Below are positions 52,311 through 61,738 of a DNA stretch of 64,000 bases, piece by piece (within the stretch, counting starts at the first letter, position 1; each line of letters begins with the position of its first letter). This DNA comes from Streptomyces smyrnaeus (lineage in GTDB: Bacteria > Actinomycetota > Actinomycetes > Streptomycetales > Streptomycetaceae). The notes under the pieces were generated by a model. It was not told the origin of the DNA and made no database searches. It saw only the letters and a program-made list of their open reading frames with translations. A program made the translations under genes and the position numbers. The stretch covers positions 1-64,000 of the forward strand of contig NZ_JAFFZM010000016.1 in NCBI RefSeq assembly GCF_017676345.1. The letters run 5' to 3'.

Positions 52311-52592
52311 TCAGCGACGACGCGACTTGCGGTCGTCCTTGACGTGGCCGCGGAAGGTGCGGGTCGGCGCGAACTCGCCGAGCTTGTGGCCGACCATCGA
52401 CTCGGTGACGAACACCGGGACGTGCTTGCGGCCGTCGTGCACCGCGATCGTGTGGCCCAGCATGGCCGGGACGATCATCGAGCGGCGAGACCAGGTCTTG
52501 ATGACGTTCTTGGTGCCCGCGTCGTTCTGGGCGTCCACCTTCTTTGCGAGGTGGTCGTCGACGAAGGGCCCCTTCTTGAGACTGCGCGGCAT
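52311..52592 (-). CDS. rpsS: 30S ribosomal protein S19
   Basis: S19 (uS19) is in the 30S head and contacts S13. The product is 93 residues: MPRSLKKGPFVDDHLAKKV at the start, IVPAMLGHTIAVHDGRKHVPVF in the middle. Confidence 0.97.
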   Translation of the reverse strand: MPRSLKKGPFVDDHLAKKVDAQNDAGTKNVIKTWSRRSMIVPAMLGHTIAVHDGRKHVPVFVTESMVGHKLGEFAPTRTFRGHVKDDRKSRRR

Positions 52593-52605
52593 CTAAACCC
52601 GCCTC

Positions 52606-53442
52606 CTAGCGCTTCTTGTTCGTCTTGCGGCGGCGGACGATGTACTTGTTGCTGGCCTTCTTCGGCGAGCGCGTACGCCCCTCCTTCTGACCCCACGGCG
52701 AAACCGGGTGGCGGCCACCGGAGGTACGACCCTCACCACCACCGTGCGGGTGGTCGATCGGGTTCATGACCACACCGCGGACGGTCGGGCGAACGCCCTT
52801 CCAGCGCATGCGGCCGGCCTTGCCCCAGTTGATGTTCGACTGCTCGGCGTTGCCGACCTCGCCGACAGTGGCGCGGCAGCGGACGTCGACCAGCCGGATC
52901 TCACCGGACGGCATACGCAGGTGGGCCATCCGGCCCTCCTTGGCCAGCAGCTGCACCGAGGCACCGGCGGAGCGGGCGAACTTGGCGCCGCCGCCCGGCT
53001 TCAGCTCGATCGCGTGGATCGTCGTACCGACCGGGATGTAGCGCAGCGGCAGGTTGTTGCCCGGCTTGATGTCGGCGCCCTGGCCGTTCTCGACGCGGTC
53101 GCCCTGCTGAATGCCGCGCGGGGCGAGGATGTAGCGCTTCTCGCCGTCCACGTAGTGCAGCAGCGCGATACGCGCGGTGCGGTTCGGGTCGTACTCGATG
53201 TGCGCGACCTTCGCCGGCACGCCGTCCTTGTCGTGCCGACGGAAGTCGATCACGCGGTAGGCGCGCTTGTGGCCACCACCCTGGTGGCGTGCAGTCACAC
53301 GACCGGCGTTGTTACGGCCGCCCTTGCTGTGCAGCGGGCGGACCAGCGACTTCTCCGGCGTGTCCCGCGTGATCTCGACGAAGTCGGCGACGGATGAGCC
53401 GCGACGGCCCGGAGTCGTCGGCTTGTACTTGCGGATACCCAT
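52606..53442 (-). CDS. rplB: 50S ribosomal protein L2
   Basis: L2 (uL2) is needed for subunit association and peptidyl transfer. The 278-residue product has GRVTARHQGGGHKRAYRVIDFRR and the near-invariant NPIDHPHGGGEGRTSGGRHPVSPWG, with the functionally important histidine. It is 47 bp after rplW. Confidence 0.97.
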   Translation of the reverse strand: MGIRKYKPTTPGRRGSSVADFVEITRDTPEKSLVRPLHSKGGRNNAGRVTARHQGGGHKRAYRVIDFRRHDKDGVPAKVAHIEYDPNRTARIALLHYVDGEKRYILAPRGIQQGDRVENGQGADIKPGNNLPLRYIPVGTTIHAIELKPGGGAKFARSAGASVQLLAKEGRMAHLRMPSGEIRLVDVRCRATVGEVGNAEQSNINWGKAGRMRWKGVRPTVRGVVMNPIDHPHGGGEGRTSGGRHPVSPWGQKEGRTRSPKKASNKYIVRRRKTNKKR

Positions 53443-53489
53443 TTCTCAGTCCTCGGAAGATTCAGGACTTCTGAACGACCTGGCCCCCG

Positions 53490-53912
53490 TCAGGAGGCCG
53501 GGCCGCCGAAGATGTCGATACGGTCGCCCTCGACAAGGGTCACGATGGCGCGCTTGGTGTCTGCGCGCTTGCCGTAACCGGTGCGGGTGCGCTTGCGCTT
53601 GCCCTGGCGGTTGATCGTGTTGACCCCGGCGACCTTGACCGAGAAGACCTCTTCGACGGCCTGCTTGATCTGGGTCTTGTTCGCACGCGGGTCGACGATG
53701 AACGTGTACTTGTTCTCGTCCAGCAGCGCGTAGCTCTTCTCCGAGACGACCGGCCGCAGCAGCAGGTCGCGCGGGTCGGAGAAGGTCTTGCTCGGGTCGG
53801 CCGGCGCAATCGGGCCCGGACCGTCGGCCGCACGGCGGGCGGCCTTGGCGACGCGGGCGGCCTTCGCGGCCTTCGCTGCCTTGGAGGCAATGCTCGGGTG
53901 TCGCGTAGCCAT
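53490..53912 (-). CDS. rplW: 50S ribosomal protein L23
   Basis: L23 (uL23) is the docking site for trigger factor, SRP and SecYEG at the tunnel exit. The product is 140 residues. An Ala/Lys-rich N-terminal extension of about 48 residues precedes the core DLLLRPVVSEKSYALLDENKYTFIVD, as in other streptomycetes. It overlaps rplD by 1 nt. Confidence 0.97.
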   Translation of the reverse strand: MATRHPSIASKAAKAAKAARVAKAARRAADGPGPIAPADPSKTFSDPRDLLLRPVVSEKSYALLDENKYTFIVDPRANKTQIKQAVEEVFSVKVAGVNTINRQGKRKRTRTGYGKRADTKRAIVTLVEGDRIDIFGGPAS

Positions 53913-54559
53913 CAGGCGTCGCTCCCTTCGGTGTGGGCCTGCGGGCCAGCAACGAAGGACTCGAGCGCGGCCCGGGTGAAGACCACGTCGTCCGAGACGA
54001 GCACGTCGTAGGTGTTGAGCTGGCCCGGCTCCAGGATGTGCACCTGGGGCAGGTTGCGGGCGGACAGCCAGGCGGCCTCGTCGGTGCGCTCGGCGACCAG
54101 CAGCAGGTTCTTCCGCTCGCTGATCTTGCCGAACAGGCCCTTCGCGGCCTTGGTCGAGATCTCGCCCTCGACCACGCCGGAGACGACGTGGACGCGGCCG
54201 TGGCGGGCCCGGTCGGAGAGGGCACCGCGCAGCGCGGCGGCCTTCATCTTCTTCGGGGTCCGCTGCGAGTAGTCGCGCGGCACTGGGCCGTGCACGACGC
54301 CACCGCCGGCGAACTGCGGCGCACGGGTCGAGCCCTGACGGGCGCGCCCGGTGCCCTTCTGGCGGTACGGCTTCTTGCCGCCGCCGCGGACCTCGCCGCG
54401 GGTCTTGGTCTTGTGCGTGCCCTGGCGGGCCGCGGCCAGCTGGGCGACGACGACCTGGTGGATCAGCGGAACGCTGACCTGCGCGTCGAAGATCTCCGCG
54501 GGGAGCTCGACGGTCCCGGTCTTGTCGCCGGCCGGCGAAAGGATGTCAATGGTGCTCAT
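53912..54559 (-). CDS. rplD: 50S ribosomal protein L4
   Basis: L4 (uL4) extends a loop into the exit tunnel; in E. coli it also autoregulates the S10 operon. The product is 215 residues from the ATG at 54559 (MSTIDILSPAGDKTGTVELP). The tunnel loop KTRGEVRGGGKKPYRQKGTGRARQGS is intact. Upstream frame extension is non-coding overlap with rplC. Confidence 0.97.
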   Translation of the reverse strand: MSTIDILSPAGDKTGTVELPAEIFDAQVSVPLIHQVVVAQLAAARQGTHKTKTRGEVRGGGKKPYRQKGTGRARQGSTRAPQFAGGGVVHGPVPRDYSQRTPKKMKAAALRGALSDRARHGRVHVVSGVVEGEISTKAAKGLFGKISERKNLLLVAERTDEAAWLSARNLPQVHILEPGQLNTYDVLVSDDVVFTRAALESFVAGPQAHTEGSDA

Positions 54560-54566
54560 CGGTTCC

Positions 54567-55211
54567 TCAAGCCCCCTTGGCCGCGGTACGGACCAGGACG
54601 AGGCCGCCGTTCGGACCGGGGACTGCGCCCTTGATGAGCAGCAGGCCCTTCTCCGCGTCAACGGCGTGGACGGTCAGGTTCTGGGTGGTGACCCGCTCGT
54701 TGCCCATCCGGCCGGCCATCCGGGTGCCCTTGAAGACACGGCCCGGGGTGGCGCAGCCACCGATGGCGCCCGGCTTGCGGTGCACACGGTGGGCACCGTG
54801 CGAGGCCTTGCCGCCGTGGAAGCCGTGGCGCTTCATGCCACCGGCGAAGCCCTTGCCCTTCGACTTGCCGGTCACATCCACCTTGACGCCGGCCTCGAAG
54901 GTGTCCGCGTTCAGCTCCTGGCCGAGCGTGTACTCGGACGCGTCGGAGGTGCGCAGTTCCACCAGGTGGCGGCGGGGGGTGACGTCGGCCTTGGCGAAGT
55001 GGCCCTTGAGGGGCTTGTTCACCTTGCGCGGGTCGATCTCGCCGAAGGCGATCTGGACGGCCTCGTAGCCGTCCCTGTCTGCGGTGCGGACCTGGGTCAC
55101 GACGTTCGGCCCGGCCTTGACGACGGTCACGGGGACAACGCGGTTGTTGTCGTCCCAGACCTGGGTCATGCCGAGCTTCTCGCCCAGGACGCCCTTGATC
55201 TGCTTAGCCAT
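54567..55211 (-). CDS. rplC: 50S ribosomal protein L3
   Basis: L3 (uL3) is an early 50S assembly protein whose loop approaches the peptidyl transferase centre. The product is 214 residues, with GVLGEKLGMTQVWDDN at the start and the MKRHGFHGGKASHGAHRVHRKPGAIGGCATPGRVFKG loop. Confidence 0.97.
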   Translation of the reverse strand: MAKQIKGVLGEKLGMTQVWDDNNRVVPVTVVKAGPNVVTQVRTADRDGYEAVQIAFGEIDPRKVNKPLKGHFAKADVTPRRHLVELRTSDASEYTLGQELNADTFEAGVKVDVTGKSKGKGFAGGMKRHGFHGGKASHGAHRVHRKPGAIGGCATPGRVFKGTRMAGRMGNERVTTQNLTVHAVDAEKGLLLIKGAVPGPNGGLVLVRTAAKGA

Positions 55212-55225
55212 CTCTACGACACCCC

Positions 55226-55534
55226 TCAGAGCTTGATCTCGATGTCGACGCCGGCCGGAAGGTCCAGGCGCATCAGCGAGTCAACGGTCTTGGGGGTCGG
55301 GTCGAGGATGTCGATCAGACGCTTGTGGGTACGCATCTCGAAGTGCTCGCGCGAGTCCTTGTACTTGTGCGGCGACTTGATGACGCAGTACACGTTCTTC
55401 TCTGTGGGCAGCGGCACCGGGCCGGCGACCGACGCGCCAGTACGCGTCACCGTCTCGACGATCTTCTTCGCCGAGTTGTCGATGACCTCGTGGTCGTAGG
55501 CCTTGAGCCTGATGCGGATCTTCTGTCCCGCCAT
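55226..55534 (-). CDS. rpsJ: 30S ribosomal protein S10
   Basis: S10 (uS10, also NusE) is in the 30S head and is the transcription-translation link with NusG/NusB. The product is 102 residues: MAGQKIRIRLKAYDHEVIDNS to DLPAGVDIEIKL. It is the first gene of the S10 operon. About 440 bp of structured DNA separate it from its candidate promoter. Confidence 0.97.
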   Translation of the reverse strand: MAGQKIRIRLKAYDHEVIDNSAKKIVETVTRTGASVAGPVPLPTEKNVYCVIKSPHKYKDSREHFEMRTHKRLIDILDPTPKTVDSLMRLDLPAGVDIEIKL

Positions 55535-55888
55535 GGCTACTTCGTAGTCCTGTCTCTCGTAACGCTCTGGAACCCCGTTGGCTTCACAGCCCCCGACCCT
55601 GTACTCGACGCTCGACCCACGCGGTCGGGCGTGTCGGCTTCCTTCTCATACGGATGCGTACGCGCAAAAGTGCGCCCCCTCAGGGCCGTGGCGGACCTCA
55701 GGGGTTCCGTGAGAGGAGAAGCCGGGGGAGGAAACCCACCGGGTGCCTGGTTGGAAGCCCCTCCTACGCTTCCCGGAAGATTCCCGTACTTCCGCCCCTG
55801 ATGAGAGGCGACGAATACCTGGGACTCGCTTCCGGTCCTCCCGGCGGGAGGCGCGCAGCATCGGCACTCAACCGAGCAACCTGGACAG

Positions 55889-55934
55889 TGTGCCATAGAG
55901 GGCAGAGCGGTCGCCAATCGGCCCTCTAGCACAC
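55889..55934 (-). promoter_or_regulatory. Hairpin in the S10 operon leader
   Basis: GTGTGC plus TAGAGGGC pair with GCCCTCTA plus GCACAC, a 14-bp stem with a 2-nt bulge and a 17-nt loop. It lies about 50 nt downstream of the candidate promoter and 350 nt upstream of rpsJ. It may be a ribosomal-protein or transcription-attenuation leader element. Confidence 0.5.
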
Positions 55935-55983
55935 GAGCCGCCCTCACGCACGGACCGATTCACCGATATCTGCTCTCCGCCCC

Positions 55984-56015
55984 ATTATCACAGACACCCC
56001 GGCTGACGTGCGCAA
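55984..56015 (-). promoter_or_regulatory. Candidate S10 operon promoter
   Basis: On the minus strand TGTGATAAT (an extended -10, hexamer at plus 55984-55989) lies 20 nt after TTGCGC (plus 56010-56015). The spacing is long, but the extended -10 could compensate. The start site would be near 55977. Confidence 0.4.
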
Positions 56016-56136
56016 ATGAGGGAAAGATCACTTACCGGCGCCGCAGCGTGGCGTTGCGTGACGGCCCCGGGTCCTGCTTGAGTGAAAAGACCGGTCGGTA
56101 TCGAGGGGGAGCGCACACGACGAGGGGGGACCGGGG

Positions 56137-56568
56137 ATGGAGCTTCGGGAAGAGATCGCCGCGACGCGCGAGGGGACCGGGGACCCCGGCGCGCTGGTGG
56201 GCGAGTTCCGGCGCGCGGCGGTACTGGTGCCGCGGGCGGGCTCGGACGCGGCTGCGGGGGAAGAAGGCGAGCGGCTGCTGACCCGCTCCTTCGGCGGGGT
56301 GCGCTGGATCCTCGCGTTCACCGACGAGGCGGCGCTGGCCCGGTTCACGGCTCAGCCGGGCAGCGGCGGCACACCCGGCCAGGAATGGGAGTACGTCTCC
56401 GTGCTCGGCGCCCGGCTGCTCGACGCCGTCGTGCCCGCCTTCGACGGACCCACGGGCGTCGCCGTCGACATCGCGGACGAGGACGGCTCCATGCTCTTCC
56501 CGCCCGCGCCGGGCATCGTCCCGGACGAGGCGGCCGTGGGCGGTGCCGACAAGGGGGAGGGCGCCTGA
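56137..56568 (+). CDS. SseB-like protein of the RHS operon
   Basis: The product is 143 residues. It resembles the SseB N-terminal domain family: RAAVLVP..., a strand VRWILAFTDEAALARFTAQ, and DGPTGVAVDIADEDGSMLFPP. Proteins of this kind often accompany WXG100/RHS genes in actinobacteria and may act as secretion-associated or chaperone factors; this is inferred. A GGGGGGA ribosome-binding site precedes the ATG. Its stop overlaps the next ATG (TGATG), starting a four-gene coupled operon. Confidence 0.75.
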   Translation: MELREEIAATREGTGDPGALVGEFRRAAVLVPRAGSDAAAGEEGERLLTRSFGGVRWILAFTDEAALARFTAQPGSGGTPGQEWEYVSVLGARLLDAVVPAFDGPTGVAVDIADEDGSMLFPPAPGIVPDEAAVGGADKGEGA

Positions 56569-57212
56569 TGGGCGACAGCAAGAGCGCAGACGGCATCAAG
56601 TGGAACAAGGAGTCCCTCGATCTGATCGAGAAGGGACTCAAGGGCGCCATCGACGAACTCAAGGAGTCCGGCAGCTCGGCCACGTCGTCCCTGCAGGGAG
56701 CGGGCTTCGAAGAGCTGTCCCTGACCGGGATGGAGATGGGCCACCACGGCCTGTCGGCCGACTTCGAGGACTTCTGCGAGAAGTGGGAGTGGGGCGTACG
56801 CGCCCTGGTGCAGAACGCCAACGCGCTGGCCCAGAAGCTCGGCCTGTCGGCGGGCATGGCGCACGAGGAGGACCAGTACGCGGCCGGAGCGCTCAAGGTC
56901 GGCCTCAACTCGCTCACCGGCAACCCGCACGCCACCGAGGAAGAGATCGTCAACAGCGACTGGGGCGACTTGGTGGCGCCGTACAAGCCGGACTACAGCA
57001 TGGACTCCCTGCGCCAGGCCAAGGAGGACATCGGCCAGGACTGGCAGGACACCGCGCGTGAGCTGACCACCAAGGGCCGCGGCGGCATGTACACGGACAT
57101 GGCCCAAAGCGCCACCGGAATGAGCGACGAAGAGGTCGAGGCCAAGCGCGACGCGTGGTTCGGCCCCTCACCCGAGGAGCGGGCAGCACAGCAGCAGGGG
57201 GGCCAGGGCTGA
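56568..57212 (+). CDS. WXG100/ESX-like helical protein
   Basis: The product is 214 residues, acidic and helical. A WEWG turn (about residue 74-77, FCEKWEWGVRALVQNANALAQKLG) between two helices resembles the helix-WxG-helix of ESX substrates, and the C-terminus is unstructured (QQQGGQG). It overlaps both its neighbours through TGATG junctions. It is probably a type VII secretion partner of the RHS protein. That is inferred from context; no experimental link is known. Confidence 0.65.
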   Translation: MGDSKSADGIKWNKESLDLIEKGLKGAIDELKESGSSATSSLQGAGFEELSLTGMEMGHHGLSADFEDFCEKWEWGVRALVQNANALAQKLGLSAGMAHEEDQYAAGALKVGLNSLTGNPHATEEEIVNSDWGDLVAPYKPDYSMDSLRQAKEDIGQDWQDTARELTTKGRGGMYTDMAQSATGMSDEEVEAKRDAWFGPSPEERAAQQQGGQG

Positions 57213-60200
57213 TGGGCTGGCGGGATTTCGTACCCGACTCCATCGAGGAGAAGGGCGAGGACCTCGTCGAGGGCGCGGGCGACCTGGTCGAGGGCGGCGG
57301 CAACTGGACCGCCGACCGGATGGACGACATCGGCTGGGAGAGCGGCGCCGACTGGACGCGGGACAAGACCCGCTCCGCGGCGAACGCGATGGGCGCGGAG
57401 ACGGCCGAGTTCCAGTTGGACGAGACCGAGGACCCCAAGAAACTGATCTTCGGCAGCCCCAGCAAGATCCGCTCCACGGCCAAGCATCTCAAGGACTTCC
57501 AGACCGCGTTCGACAACGTCGCCAAGGGGCTCAAGAAGCTGCCCCAGGGCACGTTGAAGGGCAAGGCCGCCGACGCCTTCTGGGAGAAGGTCGGCCTGGA
57601 GCCCGCCAAGTGGTCCAAGGCCGCCGACGCCTGCGAGAAGGCAGCCGGAGCGCTGGAGGACTTCGCCCACACCGTCGAGCGGGCCCAGTCCCAAGCCCGC
57701 GAGGCGATCGCCAAATACAAGGACGACAAGAAGGACGAGGCCCAAGAACAGCTCTCGCGGGCCCGCACCCAGCGCAACACGGCCGCGGGCGTCGCCCAGA
57801 AGGCGGTCCAGGCGGCCCGCGACGCGGCCCCGCCCAAGCCTGACTACTGGGAACAGGCCGGCGACGGCCTCACCGGGCTGCGCCTGGACGCCGTCCACCT
57901 CTCGGGCGGCATCGTCAAGGGCACCGCGGGGCTGGTCAGCTTCGTTCGCAGCGTCAACCCGACCGACCCCTACAACATCACCCACCCCGCCGAGTACGTC
58001 ACCAACCTCAACTCGACCGTCACCGGCATCATGCGCGCCGCCAACGACCCCGTCGGCACGGGCAAGGCCATGCTGGACGCCTTCAAAAAGGACCCCGCCG
58101 AGGGATTGGGCCGCCTCATCCCGGAACTGCTGGGCACCAAGGGCGTGGGCGCGGCGACGAAGGCGGGGCGCGCGGGAAAGGTGGCGAAGGAGGCGGCGGA
58201 GAGTCGCAGGGCGCTCAAGGAGAAGGGCCCGAACGAGTCCGCCCGGAACGGCGACGAGACGCCCTCCGGCGGGACCGACCCGGTCGACCTCGCCACGGGG
58301 CGGATGTATCTGCCGCAGACCGACCTGTCCCTGCCCGGCTCCCTGCCCCTCGCCTTCACCCGCCGCGTCGAGTCCGGCTACCGGCTGGGCCACTGGTTCG
58401 GCCCCTCGTGGTCCTCAACGGTGGACCAGCGGCTGGAAGTCGACGCGGAGGGTGCCGTCTTCGTCGCCGAGGACGGCCGCCTGCTGTCGTACGCACATCC
58501 GGCTCCCGGTGTCCCCACCCTCCCCTCGGCGGGCTCGTCCCGTATGCCGCTGGAACGCACCCCGGACGGCGGCTACACGCTGACGGAGCCCGATACGGGC
58601 TGGGTGCGGCACTTCGCGCCCCCGGAGGGCGGCGCGTCCGAGGACGGTACGGCCCGGATCGAACAGATCACCGACCGCAACGGCAACAGCATCACCTTCG
58701 AGTACGACCCGGAGACCGGCGCTCCCTCCCGCCTCGTGCACAGCGGCGGCTATGTGGTGAAGCTGACGGTCGAAGGCGACCGCGTGACAGCACTGACCCT
58801 CGCCGGCGCGGACGGCGACACGACAGTGCTGCGCTACGGCTACACGGACGGCAATCTGACCCAGGTCGTCAACTCCTCCGGTCTCCCGCTCAGATTCGAG
58901 TACGACGACGAGGACCGGGTCCTCGCCTGGACCGACACCAACGACCGCCGCTACGACTACGTCTACGACAACCTGCACCGCGTCATCGCCGAAGGCGGCA
59001 CGGCCGGCCATATGCAGGTCCGTATCGACTACGACGGCGTGGACGAGGCGACCGGCCACAAAGTCACCACGGTCACGAGCGCCGCTGGTCATACGACCCG
59101 CACCCTCTTCGACGATCGTGGCCTGGTCGTCGGCGAGATCGACCCCCTCGGCCACCGCACCAGCACCGAGCGCGACTCGTACAACCGCCCACTGGCCCAC
59201 ACGGACGCACTGGGCCGTCGTACGACATTCACCTACGACGAGGCGGGGCGCCTGGCATCGGCGACGCGCCCGGACGGTTCAACTGTCGCTGTCGAACGCA
59301 ATGAGTTGGGTCTGCCGGTCACCACGAGGGACCCCGACGGCGCGGTCTGGCGCCAGGAGTGGGACGACCACGGCAACCGCACCTCACTGACGGACCCCGC
59401 AGGCCACACGACGCGCTTCACGTACGTCGGCCAGGGCCACCTGACGGCAGTGACGGACGCCCTCGGCGCGACGACGCGAGTTCGCTGCAACGCTGTGGGC
59501 CTCCCGGTGGAGATCACCGACCCGTTGGGCGCGACCACCCGATACGAACGCGACGCGTTCGGCCGCCCGATCCGGGTGATCGACCCGCTGGGCGCTCAGA
59601 CGACCCTGACCTGGACGCCAGAGGGCCACCTGGCCTCCCGCACCACCCCCGACGGGGCGACGGAGCGCTGGGAGTGGGACGGCGAGGGCAACTGCACCCG
59701 CCACATCGACGCCGCCGGGGGCGAAACCCGCTACGAGTACACCCACTTCGACATGGTGGAGGCCCGCACGGGCCCGGACGGCGTCCGCTACGAGTTCACC
59801 TACGACGCCGAGCTGCGGATGACGCGGGTGACCAACCCGCAAGGCCTGACGTGGGACTACACCTACGACCCCGCGGGCCGGCTGGTCGCCGAGACGGACT
59901 TCGACGACCGCACGCAGCGGTACGAGCTGAACGCGGCGGGCGAGCTGGTCAAACGGACCACCCCGCTGGGCGAGGAGATCACCTACGAGCGAAATGCCCT
60001 GGGCCGCACGACCCGCAAGGACGCGGCAGGCGCGGTGACGACGTACGCCTACGACCCGGCAGGCCGCCTGGTGGAGGCCGTCGGCCCCGACGCCGAACTG
60101 CGCTACCAGCGCGACAAGCTGGGCCGCGTCAAAACGGAACTGGTCAACGGCCGTGCCCTCACCCACACCTACGACGCGCTGGGCCGCCGCACGCGCCGGG

Positions 60201-61738
60201 TCACCCCCACGGGAGCCGTCTCCACCAGCACGTACGACGAGGCGGGCAACCGCACCTCGCTGACGGCCTCCGGCCACACGCTCGACTTCACCCACGACGC
60301 GGCGGGCCGCGAAACCGAACGCCGGATCGGCGGCGGGGGCCTCACCCTCAGCCAGGTGTGGGATCCAGCAGGCCTCCTGATATCTCAGTGCCTATCGGCG
60401 CAAGAAACGATTCAGCAGCGCAGCTACGTGTACCGTTCCGACGGCTGTCTGACGAGCGTTGACGACCTTTTGGCAGGCCGCGCGGCCTTCGACCTCGACA
60501 CGGTCGGCCGCGTGACCGCCGTCCACGCCCGAGGCTGGACCGAGCGCTACGCCTACGACGAGGCGGGCAACCAGACGGAGGCGAGCTGGCCGACGACTCA
60601 CGCCTCCCCCGAGGCAATCGGCCCCCGCACCTATGAGGGAACGGCGATCAAGACGGCGGGCAAAGTCCGCTACGAATACGACGACGCCGGCCGCACCACC
60701 CTCCGTCAGAAAACGCGCCTCTCCAAGAAACCGGACACCTGGCGCTACACCTGGGATGCGGAAGACCGTCTCACCCAGGTCATCACCCCGGACGGCACCG
60801 TCTGGCGCTACGAATACGACCCGTTGGGCCGCCGCACGGCCAAGCACCGCATGTCAGGCGATGAGCCGGCGGAATCTGTCACCTTCACCTGGGACGGCCC
60901 CACCCTCATCGAGCAGACAACCGTCGCCCCCAGCCTCCCCCACCCGGTCACCCTCACCTGGGACCACCAGGGCTTCACCCCGCTGTCGCAGACGGAACGC
61001 CTCACCAACGCCTCGACTCAGCAGGAGATCGACTCCCGCTTCTACGCCATCGTCACCGACCTCGTCGGCACCCCCACGGAACTGGTCTCGGAAGACGGCG
61101 ACATCGCCTGGCGAACCCGCTCCACCCTCTGGGGAACCACAGCCTGGCACACCGACAGCACCGCCTACACTCCACTCCGCTTCCCCGGCCAGTACTACGA
61201 CCCCGAAACCGGCCTCCACTACAACTACTTCCGCCATTACGACCCTCAATCTGCCAGGTACCTGACGCCCGACCCTCTCGGGCTGTCCCCGGCTCCAAAC
61301 CCGGCTGCTTACGTACCGAACCCCCACACCACTACCGATCTTCTCGGCCTCGCCCCCGGGCCTTGCCCCCCTACAGATGAAGACGCCATGCCTGGCGTCG
61401 TCTTCCGCCGGTTGGCACCGAACGAAGACCCCGCCCTCGGCCTGACGGCCCGCGCCCCGGATGTCGATGTCACTGAGGTGGAGCCCCACAACCATGTGGC
61501 TGGTAAGCGCGACAGCCCATGGATCTCCACCACCAAGCTCCCCAGCGTGGCCTTCGACAAATACAGCGGCTCAAATGGTGTTGTGGCAATAGACTTGTCA
61601 AAGGTCCCCGGCACAGTTGCAGATATATCAGGAGGACTTCCCGGGAAAGGCAGATTCCATTACTATGCGATGCGTGACCAGGAAGTTCTGATACACCGAC
61701 ACATACCAGCAGACGCAATCATTGGGTACTGGCCGTGA
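57212..61738 (+). CDS. RHS-repeat polymorphic toxin with ADP-ribosyltransferase-like tip
   Basis: The product is 1508 residues. Residues 1-250 are helical and charged, resembling the putative T7SS-signal domain (FGSPSKIRSTAKHLKDFQTAF). A DUF6531/PAAR-like start follows at about 353 (DPVDLATGRMYLPQTDLSLPG). About 20 or more YD/RHS repeats lie at roughly 475-1325. The RHS core end is RFPGQYYDPETGLHYNYFRHYDPQSARYLTPDPLGL (about 1323-1358). The variable tip (about 1390-1508) has R1399/R1400, S1439-T-T and E1491 in the R-S-E order of ADP-ribosyltransferases. No signal peptide is seen. Its stop overlaps the next start, a putative immunity gene. The last ~130 bp are visibly AT-richer. Confidence 0.88.
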   Translation: MGWRDFVPDSIEEKGEDLVEGAGDLVEGGGNWTADRMDDIGWESGADWTRDKTRSAANAMGAETAEFQLDETEDPKKLIFGSPSKIRSTAKHLKDFQTAFDNVAKGLKKLPQGTLKGKAADAFWEKVGLEPAKWSKAADACEKAAGALEDFAHTVERAQSQAREAIAKYKDDKKDEAQEQLSRARTQRNTAAGVAQKAVQAARDAAPPKPDYWEQAGDGLTGLRLDAVHLSGGIVKGTAGLVSFVRSVNPTDPYNITHPAEYVTNLNSTVTGIMRAANDPVGTGKAMLDAFKKDPAEGLGRLIPELLGTKGVGAATKAGRAGKVAKEAAESRRALKEKGPNESARNGDETPSGGTDPVDLATGRMYLPQTDLSLPGSLPLAFTRRVESGYRLGHWFGPSWSSTVDQRLEVDAEGAVFVAEDGRLLSYAHPAPGVPTLPSAGSSRMPLERTPDGGYTLTEPDTGWVRHFAPPEGGASEDGTARIEQITDRNGNSITFEYDPETGAPSRLVHSGGYVVKLTVEGDRVTALTLAGADGDTTVLRYGYTDGNLTQVVNSSGLPLRFEYDDEDRVLAWTDTNDRRYDYVYDNLHRVIAEGGTAGHMQVRIDYDGVDEATGHKVTTVTSAAGHTTRTLFDDRGLVVGEIDPLGHRTSTERDSYNRPLAHTDALGRRTTFTYDEAGRLASATRPDGSTVAVERNELGLPVTTRDPDGAVWRQEWDDHGNRTSLTDPAGHTTRFTYVGQGHLTAVTDALGATTRVRCNAVGLPVEITDPLGATTRYERDAFGRPIRVIDPLGAQTTLTWTPEGHLASRTTPDGATERWEWDGEGNCTRHIDAAGGETRYEYTHFDMVEARTGPDGVRYEFTYDAELRMTRVTNPQGLTWDYTYDPAGRLVAETDFDDRTQRYELNAAGELVKRTTPLGEEITYERNALGRTTRKDAAGAVTTYAYDPAGRLVEAVGPDAELRYQRDKLGRVKTELVNGRALTHTYDALGRRTRRVTPTGAVSTSTYDEAGNRTSLTASGHTLDFTHDAAGRETERRIGGGGLTLSQVWDPAGLLISQCLSAQETIQQRSYVYRSDGCLTSVDDLLAGRAAFDLDTVGRVTAVHARGWTERYAYDEAGNQTEASWPTTHASPEAIGPRTYEGTAIKTAGKVRYEYDDAGRTTLRQKTRLSKKPDTWRYTWDAEDRLTQVITPDGTVWRYEYDPLGRRTAKHRMSGDEPAESVTFTWDGPTLIEQTTVAPSLPHPVTLTWDHQGFTPLSQTERLTNASTQQEIDSRFYAIVTDLVGTPTELVSEDGDIAWRTRSTLWGTTAWHTDSTAYTPLRFPGQYYDPETGLHYNYFRHYDPQSARYLTPDPLGLSPAPNPAAYVPNPHTTTDLLGLAPGPCPPTDEDAMPGVVFRRLAPNEDPALGLTARAPDVDVTEVEPHNHVAGKRDSPWISTTKLPSVAFDKYSGSNGVVAIDLSKVPGTVADISGGLPGKGRFHYYAMRDQEVLIHRHIPADAIIGYWP

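Larger units (their letters stand above)
55535..56136. other. S10 operon upstream and leader region
   Basis: This 602-bp stretch carries no gene. Elements seen are a candidate minus-strand promoter (55984-56015), a strong bulged hairpin (55889-55934), and a CCTCCC-GGC-GGGAGG foldback (55836-55850). On the right it ends before an SseB-like gene on the plus strand. A long leader before rpsJ is plausible. Confidence 0.6.

Noticed and set aside
55537..55947. A 136-codon minus-strand frame upstream of rpsJ
   Set aside because: No ribosome-binding site, no family resemblance, and it overlaps the S10 leader hairpins. It is more likely untranslated leader.
56993..58393. A 466-codon antisense frame opposite the RHS N-terminus
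   Set aside because: Antisense shadow; the coding strand is fixed by TGATG couplings and RHS motifs.
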